Below, piece by piece: positions 1 to 14,400 of a stretch of 64,000 nt of DNA. The position numbers were made by a program, and so were the translations under genes. Position 1 is the stretch's first letter, and every line of letters starts with the position of its first letter. This stretch comes from Lutjanus erythropterus (lineage: Eukaryota; Chordata; Actinopteri; Lutjaniformes; Lutjanidae). The notes under the pieces were generated by a model. It saw only the letters and a list, made by a program, of their open reading frames with translations, ran no database searches and was not told the origin of the DNA. The stretch is taken from positions 20,013,745-20,077,744 of the forward strand of contig CM034598.1 of NCBI GenBank assembly GCA_020091685.1, written 5' to 3'.

Positions 1-726
1 TAAAGCGGTTACATTTTAAGTGAGGCAGTTAAATTCAAAATAAAGTGGTTGAGTTCAACACTTTTTCTCCTGCTCTTTATTAAAAATAGTTCATTAAAAA
101 TATCAATAATTATAGGTAGTGACTAAAATGAAACCTTTTATTATTAATTTTTTCAGCTACATCACCCAGGCCTTTGATATTTACTAGTTTCCTGGAGAAT
201 CTCAACTCAGCCGTCACAAGTAACTGTAAAGGATCAGTGATCACACAAATGCTCAAAAAGTACAAAAGTAGTTTCAGAAGAGTTTGTGATAAGGTGAACA
301 AAGTCAGAATTTACATGAATTTTTTTCCTGTTTAATCATTTTTGATAAATACAGGGGTGGTACTGTATATTCTGAAAAAAAAACTGTGGTGTCTGTAGAA
401 CCTGCAGCAGTAAATTAATGACAGTATTGAGCAGTCAACCCAAGCCAATCTTTTTAAAAGCTTTGCCCATGATGGAGTGCTTGATTGTAGGCATAAGCTG
501 TCAAGTATATCAGAGTCCTTCTTTATGATTACTCGCTGGAGAGCGCTCCTGAAGGCAACTGGATTGATTTAATTTGTAATGAACACATTTGGCTCAACAT
601 AACTACAGATAAAGTCAGGATGAAGTGACCCATTAGCATTAAAATTAAAGCAGTGGGCTTAGTATAATGTAATAATGACTCTTTGGATAGCCATAAACAA
701 TTTTCTTGATTGTGCTTTTCCCTCAG
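1..726 (+). other. hmgxb3 intron, left edge
   Basis: AT-rich sequence before the 727 acceptor. I see no exon, repeat or RNA in it; short reading frames here lack splice context and domain similarity. Confidence 0.6.
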
Positions 727-2486
727 TCGTCTCTCAGCCCCTCCAAAGACCTGCCAGGCTTCCGCAAAATCCTCCCCAGAGCCAGTTATTTTCTCTTGTC
801 CAAAGACTGCCCCCCAAACCACCAGCCGGCCAGCTCTCAGCCAGAGTTGAGCGTGGATCCTCTGGACCCCCCGGTGGACGGAGGCCTGCCCTCTGTCTCT
901 CTCACCCAAGAGCCCCATTTCAGCTCTCTCGGGTTGGCTGGTGAGGTGGAACTTGCTGAACAGCCCGTCATTGTTGATGACATAGCAGAGGAAACAGCAG
1001 TAACATCTCATCTCATAAATCCCCGAGGAGTCCCACCCTCCTCTTCCTCCTCTGCCTCATCCAAAACCCCAGCCTCCACAGACGCCCACGTCTCACAAGG
1101 CTCTGCCAACCTTGCGACAAATGGGATCACATTTAAAGGAAATGAGACAAGAGCTGCTGCTTGTGGTTACGGTGGGGCAACAGTGCAGCCACTTCAGGGG
1201 GAAACTACGCAGGTGGTTGCCATCATACCCACCCAGGTGAGATTTAAAGATCCTTCCACCACACAGCAGGATGAGCTTCATTTGTTTTATGTTACCTTTT
1301 TTTTTCAGTCGCTAACAAGCACCGTTCAATACTGAAATCACTTTTGAAAACTGTCTACATTACCAACATGCATCTTGGCCATTAAATTGAAGAAGTTTGT
1401 GGAAAGCAAAACCATACAAATGAATGTTTTTCTAGATCTTGGTTTGGAGGAATTGTTTAACTGGAGAAGTTTTTATACTACTTGGCACAAGGTTATTTCA
1501 ATCAATACCTTAAAAGTATTGAGTACCAATACCCAGCCCTACTTAGAAAGCACTGTCACTTATAACACACTGACTTAAAAAAACCACCAACAACAGGCAG
1601 CATTATATAAATGTTGAAATTTTATCTTTAAAGTTTGAATTATTTTTAACATAAATCAGTATTTCATTACTTAATAACAATAACACCTTGTCAGTTTGAC
1701 TCTAGTGAAGTATTTGTAACAAGGATGGTTCAGAAATGCAGCAATTTGCTTCTACATCCTTTACTTTTTCTCTCTATCTTTGCAAAAAGTAGTTTACAAG
1801 TGAAAAATAAAAAGTTGAAACAAGCAAATTCCTGAAATTCCAGGGCTTGATAATAATTACCAAAAAAACATTAACATGTATAGTATAATCACTCATACTA
1901 GACGATACTGTGTACCGTCTTCTTTTGTATGATCAGTAATGAGACTGAAAACAAGACACATGAGTAGGCTTTCAGCCAATCTATAGTTTAACATGGCCAT
2001 GCAGAAATGCACAAAGTTAGGTATCATTTTAGAGTTTTCAAAACTGGGTGGCAGCATTTGAAAAATGTGCTGCAGATATCCAGTGCTTTGCAGCTGGTGA
2101 AGTATGAATACCAGATGAGTTCATGAATTTTGAAAAATGGTTGATTGAATACATTTTGTGTAAAAGCACTGAAAAGTGATTTGCAGTTTGGTCCACACAG
2201 ACTTTTGCTACACTGACTGTGACGGGTTTTGACTTTGTTCAGTTTTAACCAGTGCATGTTGGCAATCGGAAAAAGACTGTATTAACAATTATAAGGGCTT
2301 GACAGGTAAAAGTGTTGCTCATTATTTTAATCACAAAACAGTGTATATACTAATGCATTGATTGATCTCTCACGTCAGAACCTGCTGGAGCCCAAGTCTT
2401 TGGCAGGTGTCAGCTCAATGGGCCCAGTTATGATGGTCTCTGTGGGAGCCAGCATAGAACCAAGTGCCAAACCTTCATATAAAATG
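727..2486 (+). CDS. hmgxb3: hmgxb3 low-complexity linker exons (first two visible)
   Basis: Exons 727-1236 (170 codons) and 2379-2486 (36 codons) encode a Ser/Pro/Thr-rich, apparently disordered segment. It contains a serine run (PPSSSSSASSK, about residues 103-113 of the visible protein) and no recognisable domain. The 727 acceptor follows a pyrimidine-rich stretch ending in cctcag. Because exon 727 begins in phase 0 without a start codon, it must be joined to upstream exons outside the window. Confidence 0.8.
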
Positions 2487-5400
2487 GTGAGCAGCCACAT
2501 TATTCATCCACCTAATAAATGTCAATACTGAAATTGGCAAGCAAAGAGTCTGCACACAGAAAAACACAATCAGGAATATCATTTGGTTTGACGAAGTCTG
2601 ATGATTGGAGGGTGGAAATACCATTTAAGAGGCACAAACTTACATGTTTTCCTAATTTTTGCAGTCTGTGAAGACATACACAAGGAGGGGTCGAGGGAGG
2701 TGTCTAAATCCTGGATGTTCATTTGTTTATGTCACCCGCCACAAGCCACCAACGTGCCCTGAATGTGGGAGCCACTTGGGTGGAAAATGGATACCTGCTG
2801 TAAGTGTCATATAATATCAGGGATGTTCAGTCTTATGCGAACATCCAGGCGTAGTCCAGTGATTCAGCCTCCAGTTATGACCTGCAGTTCAAGTCAATTA
2901 ACTTTGCTTGCATTTAACCATTAGGCGAAGAAGACGCAAGTGAAAGAGGCTGCGTCCAAGCCACAGAAAGCTGAAACCAAGCCTAATGAAAGCTGCCAAC
3001 TGACACCTCCCTCTGCACTGGAGGGGAATGCTGATGTCAGTAAAACAAACACCGCTGGGAGCAAAAAAGAAGGGCAAGTTCAGCGGTGCTCCAGGAAGCA
3101 GCGTGCAGCTCCGGCTGGAAAGCCACCAGAGGGCAGCAACACCAAGGAGCAGGAACAAACAAAGTGAGCATCTGTGAAGTTTTTATGCCACACTATTTCT
3201 GTTTATTTGAAAAGTTTAACTGTATAAAAGTTAACTGTAGTGTGTGTCCCACTTAATATACTTTCCCTGTGTCATTGAGTAGACAGTGTAAAGACAGTCT
3301 TAAGGCTGCAGTAGTCCAGGGTCAAGACAGAAGCATTGCCACTGTTCAAAAGAGGCCTGTGAGACCCATCCTTCCTGCCTACTATTGCACAGGTGAGATA
3401 AAACATACAATATTTTGTTGTTAAAATAAGATGTCACCATCTAGATTTACATTACTGGCTTGCGTTTGTGTTTCTAGGCCGTACTTTGTTCCAGATCTTA
3501 ACTGTCCCACCTGACAAAGGAAAGTTTCAGAGTGTAAACAACAATAAATCATCCACAGGTACTGCGCCTCATTTGATTTTATTTCTAATTATACTTAAAT
3601 AAATGTAATCTTTTAATTCTTAGTTTGTGTACAGTTTTATTGTATGTCCAATCAGTGCTTCTCGTTGACACAGATTCCTTTTATAATACAGAGAAGAAGT
3701 GTTATGTCTGTGTAAGGTACTTTATGAGGTTTCAGCTCTCCCCTAATGTGGTTGTTTTCTAACCACAGTGGCTCGAGAGAGTTTCTCAGGTCTGAAACCC
3801 AGCACTTTAAAGCAGCTCGGCCAGACAGTCCCCACAACCGTCACCAAGCAGGTTAACACACAAACACTAACACTTAGGCTAGGCTGCACCAACAAGGACT
3901 CATTTTCATTCATTTAAACCATGGTTTAACTTAAAATGATTTCACACACAACTTTAAAACAAGCTATCTCTGTTTTTCCTTACTGTGCTGTTGTTTGTTT
4001 TTTTATTTAATCTTCCATTATTCGGCCACATTGCTCAATTGATTTGGCCAGCAGATTTTTCTGGGATTTACTAAATGGACATTATTTTTTTATTGTGCAA
4101 CATAGCTTTGCATTTTAAAGGGATAGTTCACCCACAAATGAAAATTCTGTCATTATCTGCTCATCCTCATACCGATTGAAGGTCAGGTTTAGTATTTAAG
4201 TCCACAAAACACTGCTGGAGTTTCATAGGAAACAGTGTTGCAGAATCTCCCAACCATTTTAAGCAAATGGTGATCAGTTTTCTTATCGAAAAAGCAACAA
4301 AAAAATATAAAATGCCTCAGTACTGTTCAGCTGGTGTAATCTAAGTATCCTAAAGCCCTACCATGCGAAGTTGACTTGAAAGACCTCGTTTACACCTTGT
4401 TTTTAGTCTAAATCTTACACCAGATGAGTAGTATTGAGGCATTATATGTTTTGTTTTTTTTCTGTCTGGTCATCAATCACTTCGATTGTTTGGGAGATTG
4501 TGCAGCGCCGATTTGTTGTGAAAACCCAGCAGTGTTTTGTGGACTGAAAAACTAAACCCGACCTTCAGTTGGCATGACGGTGGGCAGATGACGACTGTAT
4601 TTTCATTTTTGGATGAACTATCCCTTTAAACCTTGTTCAGCTAAATTTGATTCTAATTCATCTTAGATTAAATGAATCTTTGATGGTTTAACCCAGGATT
4701 ATAATCATAAACAAATGGAAACAGCAAAGGTGCAGATTTGTTCCATCATCGTCACTGTCCACGTGTCTTTCCGCAGGATTCTTCTGTGCCAGCAGATGGA
4801 AGCCAGCCTGTGTCTTCTGTGGCTGACAGGAGAATGAATATCCTGTCAGTCGTGCCTTTCAAACAACAACAGACCGTTTCCAGATTTGTCAGTATACTAC
4901 TATTCCCGTTTTCTTTTATTATTAGATTACACTCGATAAATCTTTTCAAACGTAAAATTGTTGGCTGAGATCCTTTTCTTCCTTGACTTGTGGGTAACTC
5001 TTGCTCTTCCTTATTCTTGTAGGAACTGGGACTGTCTACAGCACGAGGAAGGGGTCGGTGTAAGAACCCGTCCTGTGACTACATGTATAAGAACAGACAC
5101 AAACCTGCGGTGTGCCCTAAATGTGGCTGCGAGCTGACCCAGAAGAACGCTAAGGGACTAAAGGTGAAAGCTTACTTCCTCCAGATTGTTTTCAAGTGAA
5201 GATACTGTAGGATGAGTTTCCAGCTGTATCTCTCATCTTTTAACTCCCTTTATGAGTCTCAGGCCGACCTCGGTTCCCTGCAGTTTCTTCTTGGCATTCA
5301 TAAATCTGGACTTCAGACTGATGACAGCAGGTCTTTGATGTCAAGTCATTTGTCCTTGCAGTTTCCTCTCCAAGGCTTTAACAGAACATAGCTGGTGTAA

Positions 5401-8400
5401 ATTTTTTTTTCTAATAGTTGTAGAACTGTAGTTTTCTGATCTTGACATGAAGATGTGTCAATGTCAATTGTAGTAATTGCAAGAATTAATGTAACCTTGC
5501 AGAAACTCCTATTACAGATACTACAGCTTTCTTCTCTCATCTCTGTTCTTCTGTATAGAAATGAATCACTCTAATTTTAGTGATTATTAAAATAATCTCA
5601 CACACAATTTCTTTTTTTCCTTTCTCAGTCTGGGACTCTTCTCGATCCATACCAGGCCCTGAGTCCTGCTCAGAAGGACATCCAGCGGCAAAACACCCTG
5701 CAGTTACTGCACCGTTCCCTGCAGATTCCTGAGAGTGAGACCGAGCTCCAGGAAACGCTGACCCTCATCCAGGAGCTCAACAGCCTCCAGATCGTTTTGG
5801 TTCAGACTGGCGACCAGGAGCACAAAGGCAGCGTAGAGACGGAGACGCTGGTCGAGTCTGGGTGGCCTCAGTTCTATGAATCAGCAGCGACTCACTGTGG
5901 CCTGTGTAACTACCCTCTGTTCAAAGGAGGCCAGAGGTGAGGACATAAGGAGTGGAATGACAAAGTGAAGAGAAGTTGGTCTAGTGTCCCTGGCTTCTGC
6001 TCATTGTTTCTGTGTTTTTACTATGCTGCTCAGCATCATCATGATGTTTTTCACAAGGAAAGAAACAACTTTGTTTTGCATTTAATGCCAAATTTACAAG
6101 AAGTCACAACTGATTAAGAATTCACTGTGGCCTTTTCACTTCATGCCTCTGTATGTGAATAAACATGTTTGCAAAATGTTTTTAATCAGCAGCTTTCTGG
6201 GACAAATGGACATGATGATGATATAATGTAATGTATAACATTTACCATACTTACAAGGAGGCCTAAATAGTGAAGAATTTATCATGGATAAGAAAAGATG
6301 AGCATTTGATTTTAGCTTTAACGAGTTGGAGGCAGTAATTGTGTTGATAGAGGAGAGGAAACCCACTTTTTGGGGTAGTTTTCTCCACAATTATCTACTA
6401 GGATAAAGATTTGCATCTCATCTATCAACTTCAGTATTATCATATGGTTTGAGTAGCCTTTCAATCATAATATTTCAGTGTTGTTCCCCATTTTCATTGT
6501 CATTCCGATCTAACAACAGTGGTCCTGACATTTGGTTATTTTGACTTTATGAAAGGAACTATATCACTCTAACGTAGGATTCCTAACTTCTAACTAAGTT
6601 CTTCAGTTAGCACAGCTCTGTTATAGCTATCCCAAGATAAGACAGGTGTTTTCCTAAATGCAGTTAGGAAACGTGTTTTTGTAACATCAGAAATCCTAAA
6701 TGTCACCCTAAACCGAGTTAAAATGGGATTTCAGACTTGAAAAGTTTGTGTAATGAGGCACCTGTGTGCTCTTATGTGTGTGCTAGTACTATTGCAGGAC
6801 AAGAGGACTGCTGGCTGCTGACTGAGACACTGATCCAGACAGCGTCTCTCCAGCTCAAAGTGTGTCTCAACGTCCAGTGTCTGGCTCTGCACAGCTTCAC
6901 TGACCTGCATCCAGGTAAACAGCGCCGCACACAGCAACCTGTACAAGTGTGGAGCACTGAAGCCAAGCTGATTTTTCTTTGTCTCGATTCACTGTCTTCC
7001 ATCATGCTGTTAGAGGCCACTGTACATTTTCTCATACAGAATATCAAAACACAACAGATCAGATTATGGGTGGAATTCATGTCACTCAAAAATACACTGA
7101 ATTCTCCATAATATCTATAATGTTCAGAGATATGTTCAGTGGACATTGAATGCATTGAACGTACTTATATTTTTGGTGAACTGAACGGATCAGTTTTTAT
7201 AATTAATGAATGTGAACGTAAGTGACATTCACTCCTGAGAGCAGTGATAGTGCTCACATCATCAGCTGAAGAAAACAGAGGTGCGATCGCAGCAGAGAGA
7301 GAGAGGGAGCATGCAAATAATAAAGTGTTAAAGTTTGCTGTAGTGTAAAATGTTCTCAAATTGTTGTGAAAGGTTGTTAATAGTACAGACATGAATAATT
7401 TGGGCACTTAAAATAAAAACATGAATATCATGCGCCACGTAGTATGACATCATCATAAAGATTTCAGTATCCCAGGTGAGAGGATATTAGACAAAAAAAA
7501 CAAAGACGTGGACATAAACTAGTTCATTTCTGGATGTCGATCAGTGAACTGAAAACTCAGTTCAAAATTTAATGTGAATTATGAAAGTGAAGTAGCAGAT
7601 TTGTGTGAAGTGAACTTGGAGCTAGCGCTTTTTAAGTGTGAACACGCAGAACACTGACAGTGTTTAAGATTCCAGTAAATCACACTTGGCCCATTGTTTT
7701 GTAATATTCATTTGTCACACGTTCTCCATTCCTAACCGCTCTAGAACTTAGATTAAAACTAGATTTACTATCTCTGCCTGGAGGGGATCATGCGATCGGT
7801 TGTGTGTTTGATTCTTTGATCCTGTGACCGCAGCTCATCTCTCATACTACCGGACCAATCAAATGGAAATTTTTATGCTCAAGAACATCTCGTGGCTATG
7901 ATGATTCACAATTTTTGAAACAATGGTACCACTTAACAATAAGATTACTGTTCTTAATGATTTATAAATGTTTATAATTAGGGTGTAAACACTTTATACA
8001 TATAGATAAAAAGTTATAATAGATACATTGATGTGGGCTCACTTTTTGCAAGATCCGGTTACTGCTTATAATGATAATAAAAATAATACACCTCATTTAT
8101 ATAGCACCTTTCAAAACACAATGACAAAGTGCTGTACAATAAAAATAGAACACATCTAAAACAAAGAAAATTATCTAAAAGACATAAAAACTTAACACTT
8201 TATCAACACAAGGAGAGTAAAACTACAGAATAAATAAAAAGCCTCTTTAGGTTTTTTTTTTTGGTTTTTTTTTTTAAGTGATGTAAAAGATCAGACAGAG
8301 TTTCTTGCCCTGATAAGGCAGATTGTTTCACAATCTCAGAGTTCATGACTTATGACTTATTAATCTTACTAATGCGTTACTATGCTTTTGTAAAGTGTGA

Positions 8401-11400
8401 AACACATCACCTTTTATTAATGATGCGTAAAACAAAGCCTTAGTGTATGAATCTGGTAACTTGACATGCCAAATGAAACTTTTTGACTAAATTAATATAT
8501 GCTCATGGTGGTTAAATGCTTTTAACTTATCAGATGAAGCTGACAGGTATAAATACTGCTAATCGAGAAGACAAACACAAAGTAAGCTGTGGGATCTGAG
8601 TCTTAACAGCGCAGGTAGATGTGGACAAAGTACTCAACCCCAGTACTTGAGTCAAAGTGTAGATACTCCTGGTCAAATATTATTAGAATTATTAACTACA
8701 AGTGAAAGTTGTTCAGGACCCCCATGGAGTTACATCCCACCTTCGTAAGCACATGCATGTGAGCGTGTGCGTGAGACATGCGTCTCCAACAGACATGACT
8801 GATGTCACTGTCTGTGCCCTTCAATAACAGGGCTTTTTTTTTTTTTTGCAGAATGTTAGATTTAAAGGCCTAAAATTTAAATTTTTAAAAGTCCTAAATA
8901 CGTAGGGATTTTAGATACAAGCAATGGTGAACAGTAGTACTCAAGTACTCAACCCCAGTACTTGAGTCAAAGTATCGATACTCCTGGTCAAATATTACTC
9001 AACTACAAGTGACAGTTGCTCAGTCAAAATTTTACTTGAGTTAAAGTACTAGAGTACTTGGTTTTACAAGTACTTAAGTATTCAAAAGTACATGTTTTTA
9101 AAAATACTTAAGTATTCAAAAGTACAAATTACAAAGTACATTTTCTAATATCAATACATGCTGTATTGTTTTCATGATGCATTTACAGAAGCTTGTAACT
9201 CTCTGAAACCATCTAATGATGCACAGACCTGCTTGTAGAACCACTCTGCTACACAAAGCCTATAGAAACACCTATAAAAACTTCAGCATAGAAATGCAAT
9301 CAAAAACAAAAAGGACAGTTATTGTCATTTTCTGATGTAACCGTATTAAAATCACATCATAAAAGCAGATTCAAGCCAACTGTAAGGAGTTCTCCAAGTC
9401 TGTTGTGCTTGTTAGTGCGCCTGGATGTATTTCTGCTTTTACATCAGTCCCATTTGAGAGGAGCTACTGTGATTGGTTTCCTCCTGTGAGGAACACAGCA
9501 TGTGACCAACTGCATTTTAGAAAAGAAAAAACAACAACAGCTGACTTCAAAGCTTAGTCGAAAAGTAACAACAACCTTCCTAGAAGTGTAGTGGAGTCAA
9601 AAGTACAATATTTGTCTTTGAAATGTAGTGGAGTGAAAGTCAGAAGTTTCCAAAAAAAAAAAAAATATTCAAGTAAAGTACAGATACTCAAAAAATGTAC
9701 TTAAGTACGGTACTCAAGTAAATGTACTTTGTTACTGTCCACCACTGGTTATACTAGAAAACCTATATATAACCTAAATTGACTTCTGACTCCTCACTCA
9801 CAACCGGCCAGTAGGGGCCGCAAGTCATCAGCAACTGGAGTAACTAGTTACATGCAATTAAATTACAAATTAAAAATTGTACTACATTACAGTTAGTGAC
9901 AAAAATCATGTAATTAAATTACAGTTAACTAATGAAAATGTTGGTAACTATACAGGGATTATATTTGAATATTCTTTTTGGGTTGCTTAGCTGTTTTCTG
10001 AACTTAACTGAGTGCATGTTTTCAAAATGTTTTACATTTTCAATGAACACCAGCCTAATAATTTTAAAGCTGATTAGTTTATTCTGACATTTATCTGCTT
10101 AATGTGGCAAATAAATATTTCAGACACAACATTATGGTGAATTAAAGAATGCAACAACTATCATCATGATTATCAACAATTATCTCCAGTGTTTCAACAG
10201 ACGCTTTCTGTTGCTTAGTTTAATAAACAGTAAGTAGTTACTGGCTGCAGCTTTCCACAGTTATTTTTGTGGCAGAAGACCACAGTCGCACAATATTTTG
10301 CTCCAGTATTCATGGTAACAGATTTTTACTGTGGTGTGGCCTGTTGCCAGGTTCCTCTGTGACTTAGGATGCGATTCTTCTTTTGACAGGGTTGTTCAAC
10401 ATCGGGAACAGACTGCTGGTTAGTATCGACCTGTTGCTGAAGATCAGGGCCGGTATCAGACTGGGCCAGTCACCCTGTCATGCAGCCAGGACCATACTAG
10501 ACCACATCCCCAATCACCCCGGTAAACATCCTAGAATTTTGCAACTGTGTTTAATTTAATTTTGTCTGGCATTTTGAACATTGGCAATCCTGTATCTTCT
10601 CTGTTTTGCAACAGTCCACACCCTGAGTCCAGAGGAGTTATCTCAAATTCAGGAGCTTCTCCTGAGCGGCTACTGGGCCTTTGAGTGTCTGACAGTGCGT
10701 GATTACAATGATATGATCTGCGGCATCTGTGGTGTTGCTCCCAAACTGGAGATCGCACAGCGTTATGTGGACAACGTTCTGGAGCTAAAGAACGTAGAGG
10801 TAAAAACTGGTCCAATGTAGAGCTGTGACAACATGCTTAGAGCTGTTGAGCAGGGGCGGTATCATGACATGACGGTCTTTCATATGTAAAATGTATGGGA
10901 AAGATGTTAAGCGTGAGTATAGTGATCGCTCCATGTGCTTCCACACATTTGGTTCTGTCCACAGTTTACCTGGCCCGAGTTTTCAGTTTCTGATGAGGTG
11001 CACGTGGATGACTTCTGGCTGACCATGGAAAGTGAGGCCATCGAGCAAGCGACTTTCCCCACTGACATCCCCATCACACGGGTGGACGCTTCAATCATCG
11101 CTCCCTTCATCCCCCCACTGATGAGGAGTTCCACTGTTATCAACACAGAGAAGGACAAGGTCCTGTCACACACACCGCAGCCCTCAGGTACCTGATTATT
11201 CCCCTGAATTTAATCTTTTATGAGTTAATCTTGTGACTAGGAAAGTAAAAGTTGTACAGACTAACCTAAATTTATTAGGAATTCACAGAAAACTCACTGT
11301 GACTAAAAAGTTAACAATCCAATATTTATCGCGATTTAAAAAAAAACACAAAGAAAAATGACAGCTTGAAAAAAAAAAATCTTTATTAAGCAACATATTT

Positions 11401-14400
11401 GGTGTGCACAAGATTTTTTGCGCATATGAATTGTGTTTTTCCCTTTTACTTAAAGGGGCAATATGTAACAATAGTACATCCAAAAATGAGTACTGAAGTC
11501 CAAATTAGCTCAGGCAGGCTGCAGGAACACTGCAGGAGCACAAGACGAGCACAATCTGACAATAACAAGCGACGACAAGTCCTAAACCGTAATTTGATCA
11601 GCTGTTTATGACTGTCAGTTGTCTGTCATTTTGAAGTTAAGTTTGTTATCCTAAAAAACAAAAGCCCACTGCTCGGAAAATACACGCTCAGTGATTGTCA
11701 GCTACTGCCTGCCAGGCTCTGTTAACATGTTGCTCAATTTAACTGCTATGAACATCTACTCCTTCTAAAAGATTATCAATGATTTCTTCATACACCTAAA
11801 CAGACTAACTCATTCGGCAAACATTCGGCATTAATTTGAATTTTACTTGTGAAATGTGTGTGAAACAGGCAAACAGTGACACAAGTAACAGACCGGAATA
11901 GAAATTTGAAAGGACACCACGGTTGTTGCGTTATTGTCAGAGAAGTGAGTATTTCAACAAGTTTCCTTAATCCCTGACATATCGTGACCATTTTATGATT
12001 TATTATAGTAAATATATTACAGATTTCTCTGTTTTCCTTCTTTAATAAAATAAAAGTAGTCAGCCACAATGTGCAAAACATTAGCATTAATTATCTTCGG
12101 CAATGAATGCTTGAAGGCACAAATTTAAAAAAAACCCAGTATCAGTCAGTTTACAAGATAAAATTAATAAAATAATTAACCATGTAATATCACAGTAGAT
12201 GGCATTACAGTCCATCATGATGTTAAGACTTTTTTTTATTGCAGTATAAAGTGTTTTGTTACTTTGCTTGCAGTGGCTTATGGAGACTATTAAAAAAACA
12301 TGTTTTAAGAGAACAGTTGTCATCATCTGTTTTAGGAGATCCATCAGTTTTGGTGCGCCTCATTCATGATGGTCAGCTGAGACTCGACAAGATTGAAGAT
12401 CACAGTGAGGACGAGCTCAGAACGGTATTGGACCGCTGCGGAGCGAGCATCACCCCAGACTCCACCAAGGTGTGTGTGTGTGTGTGTATCTGTGTGTAAC
12501 AGAGAGGCAAGAAGAGAAGAACGTGTTGCTGTGTGTGCTCATGTTGTTCTTGTTCTTGTAAGTTAATGATTGAAAGTAAACATGTTGACTGTAACATGAA
12601 AATACTTGCTTGGTTTTGGGTATTTCTGTTTGGGTAAAAAACACTAATCATGTGACAAGTTCTTGGTATAAAGAACCAGAAATTCCCCCTCTGCTCTCAC
12701 ACACCCTGGGACTTGTAAGACTTAATTGACTTGCTCAAGGGTATTTCAGCAAGTTGGTTTGCTTAAATTGAGTTGAAAGATGGTTTTCTTCTTAATCATT
12801 CTTTTTGTTTTGTATTCATCTGGTGTACTTGTGTGTGGCAGTTTGTTTAATCTCTATGAACAGATATCTGCATATGAATGTAGTCTTGGAGCGAGATTTT
12901 GGTATCCTAAGTGTTCTGGTTTCTGTTTGTATTCCAAGTAGTACTGACCAATCACATTTGAGCGGGCTTTCACTGCATGCTGATAAACAGTCTGTGTGGG
13001 GAGCAAAAGAGGAGGAACACAATGGCCAACAAGCTGTTGTCTGATCATAATTTAGCCTGTGATCACCTTTTAAAAAAATCATCTACCTTTATATACAGAT
13101 ATGTTTATAGAGATATTCCAAAATATTGTCTGTCATCCATTCTCGCGTCTCAAGTTGCTAATTGGACTATAATATAGATAATGACTGGTGCACTGAAGCA
13201 AGGTTATTATAGTGAACTAAAACTAAACTAAAAACTAAAACTAGTTGTGAAAAATAGTTAACTTAAAAAAATAAAAAACAGGGAAAAATACTAAACAGTA
13301 TTTTGTATTGGGAATCCCTTTAGTTTTAGTCTTTAAAGTTAGAATTAAAGAGCTGCATTAAAATGTCTAAAAGCACTAGACATGTTGCATATTTTTTTGA
13401 GTTGTGTACTTAATTATTAATTATTATTATTTATATTATTAATTATCCTAGATGTTTCAGACAGAAAATACAGAATTTATTCATGGTAAGAGTGTGTTTC
13501 CTGCTGGCTGTTGCCACCTAGGTGTTAGTTGCTATAACTTACGGGAAAACATGGGATCCGTCCGGATACGTCAGAGAGTGAGTGAGGAAGTTGTTGAAAA
13601 TTACATTATTTAAACTTTAATATTACCTTGTCTGTGAATATGATTTCTGCTTGAGTCATGTCAGACGTTTTGATTTTCCTGGTATGGTGGTTGTTTAGAT
13701 GTAAAGAAAAACAAATGCCACGCTACTTCATGACATCATCAAACCATGCCTTGTTATTGTTTTAGTGTGAGAGAGACTGAACTTACATATTGTACATTTA
13801 TCAATTTCGTCAAATCTTGTCAACACAACAAACATAAGGAGGCATTAGTGCATATGTTTATTGAAACTGAAATGTTTGCGTAACTGTGGGTCAGTTGCCT
13901 TCACAAAGTGTTGTGGTTAATCAGACTTTTTAAATCTTTCCAATGAGAAATACCCCAATTAAAAAAAGAAAATGATACTGAAAATTAAAAAACTAAACTA
14001 AAACTTAACTAATAAAAACTAAACTGAAACATGAAAAACCCTCTCTGACAACTAACTGAAACTAAACTCAACTACACTAATGAAAAATAAAAAACTAAAA
14101 TAACTCTGTGCAGTTACACCTGAAGCCCTGAAACATAAGCTGTTACCCCCAGAGGCAAAATCATCGTCAGATGAGAGCCGATGGGCTCAGAGATTGGAGT
14201 TTAAATAAAATACTTTTTTTTGTCTCCCTCTGTGTTAGAATGAGCTGCTGGCCTCCCTGATCTCCTTGTACACACTTGTTCATAGTGGCCTCTCCACGGC
14301 CCCACAGCCCCCTGCACACCTGACCGCTGGCAAGCTGTCGAAGGTCTGCCCCCACAAGGTAAAACCAGCAGCCCTGTCGTTCTTTTAGTCTATTTCAAAC

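Larger units (their letters stand above)
6915..10389 (+). other. Large hmgxb3 intron rich in repeats
   Basis: A 3.5 kb intron. It holds a repeat with gaactgaac motifs in both orientations (7120-7640), a short dispersed repeat (8067-8300), a fragment of a hAT-like end (8618-8716) and a fuller hAT-type element (8922-9747). No exon is seen in it; the flanking exons join in phase 1. Confidence 0.6.

Noticed and set aside
529-1011. 160-codon minus-strand frame at the left edge
   Set aside because: It is the antisense shadow of the hmgxb3 exon 727-1236.
4115-4629. piggyBac-type element, because TTAA flanks both ends
   Set aside because: The ends read AGGG...CCCT inside the TTAA, the reverse of the CCCT start usual for piggyBac, so TTAA may simply be part of the terminal repeat.
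10615-10820. Extension of the hmgxb3 exon past 10799 to the stop at 10820
   Set aside because: A gtaaaa donor at 10800 and the in-frame next exon at 10965 fit better; the extension would end the conserved region early.
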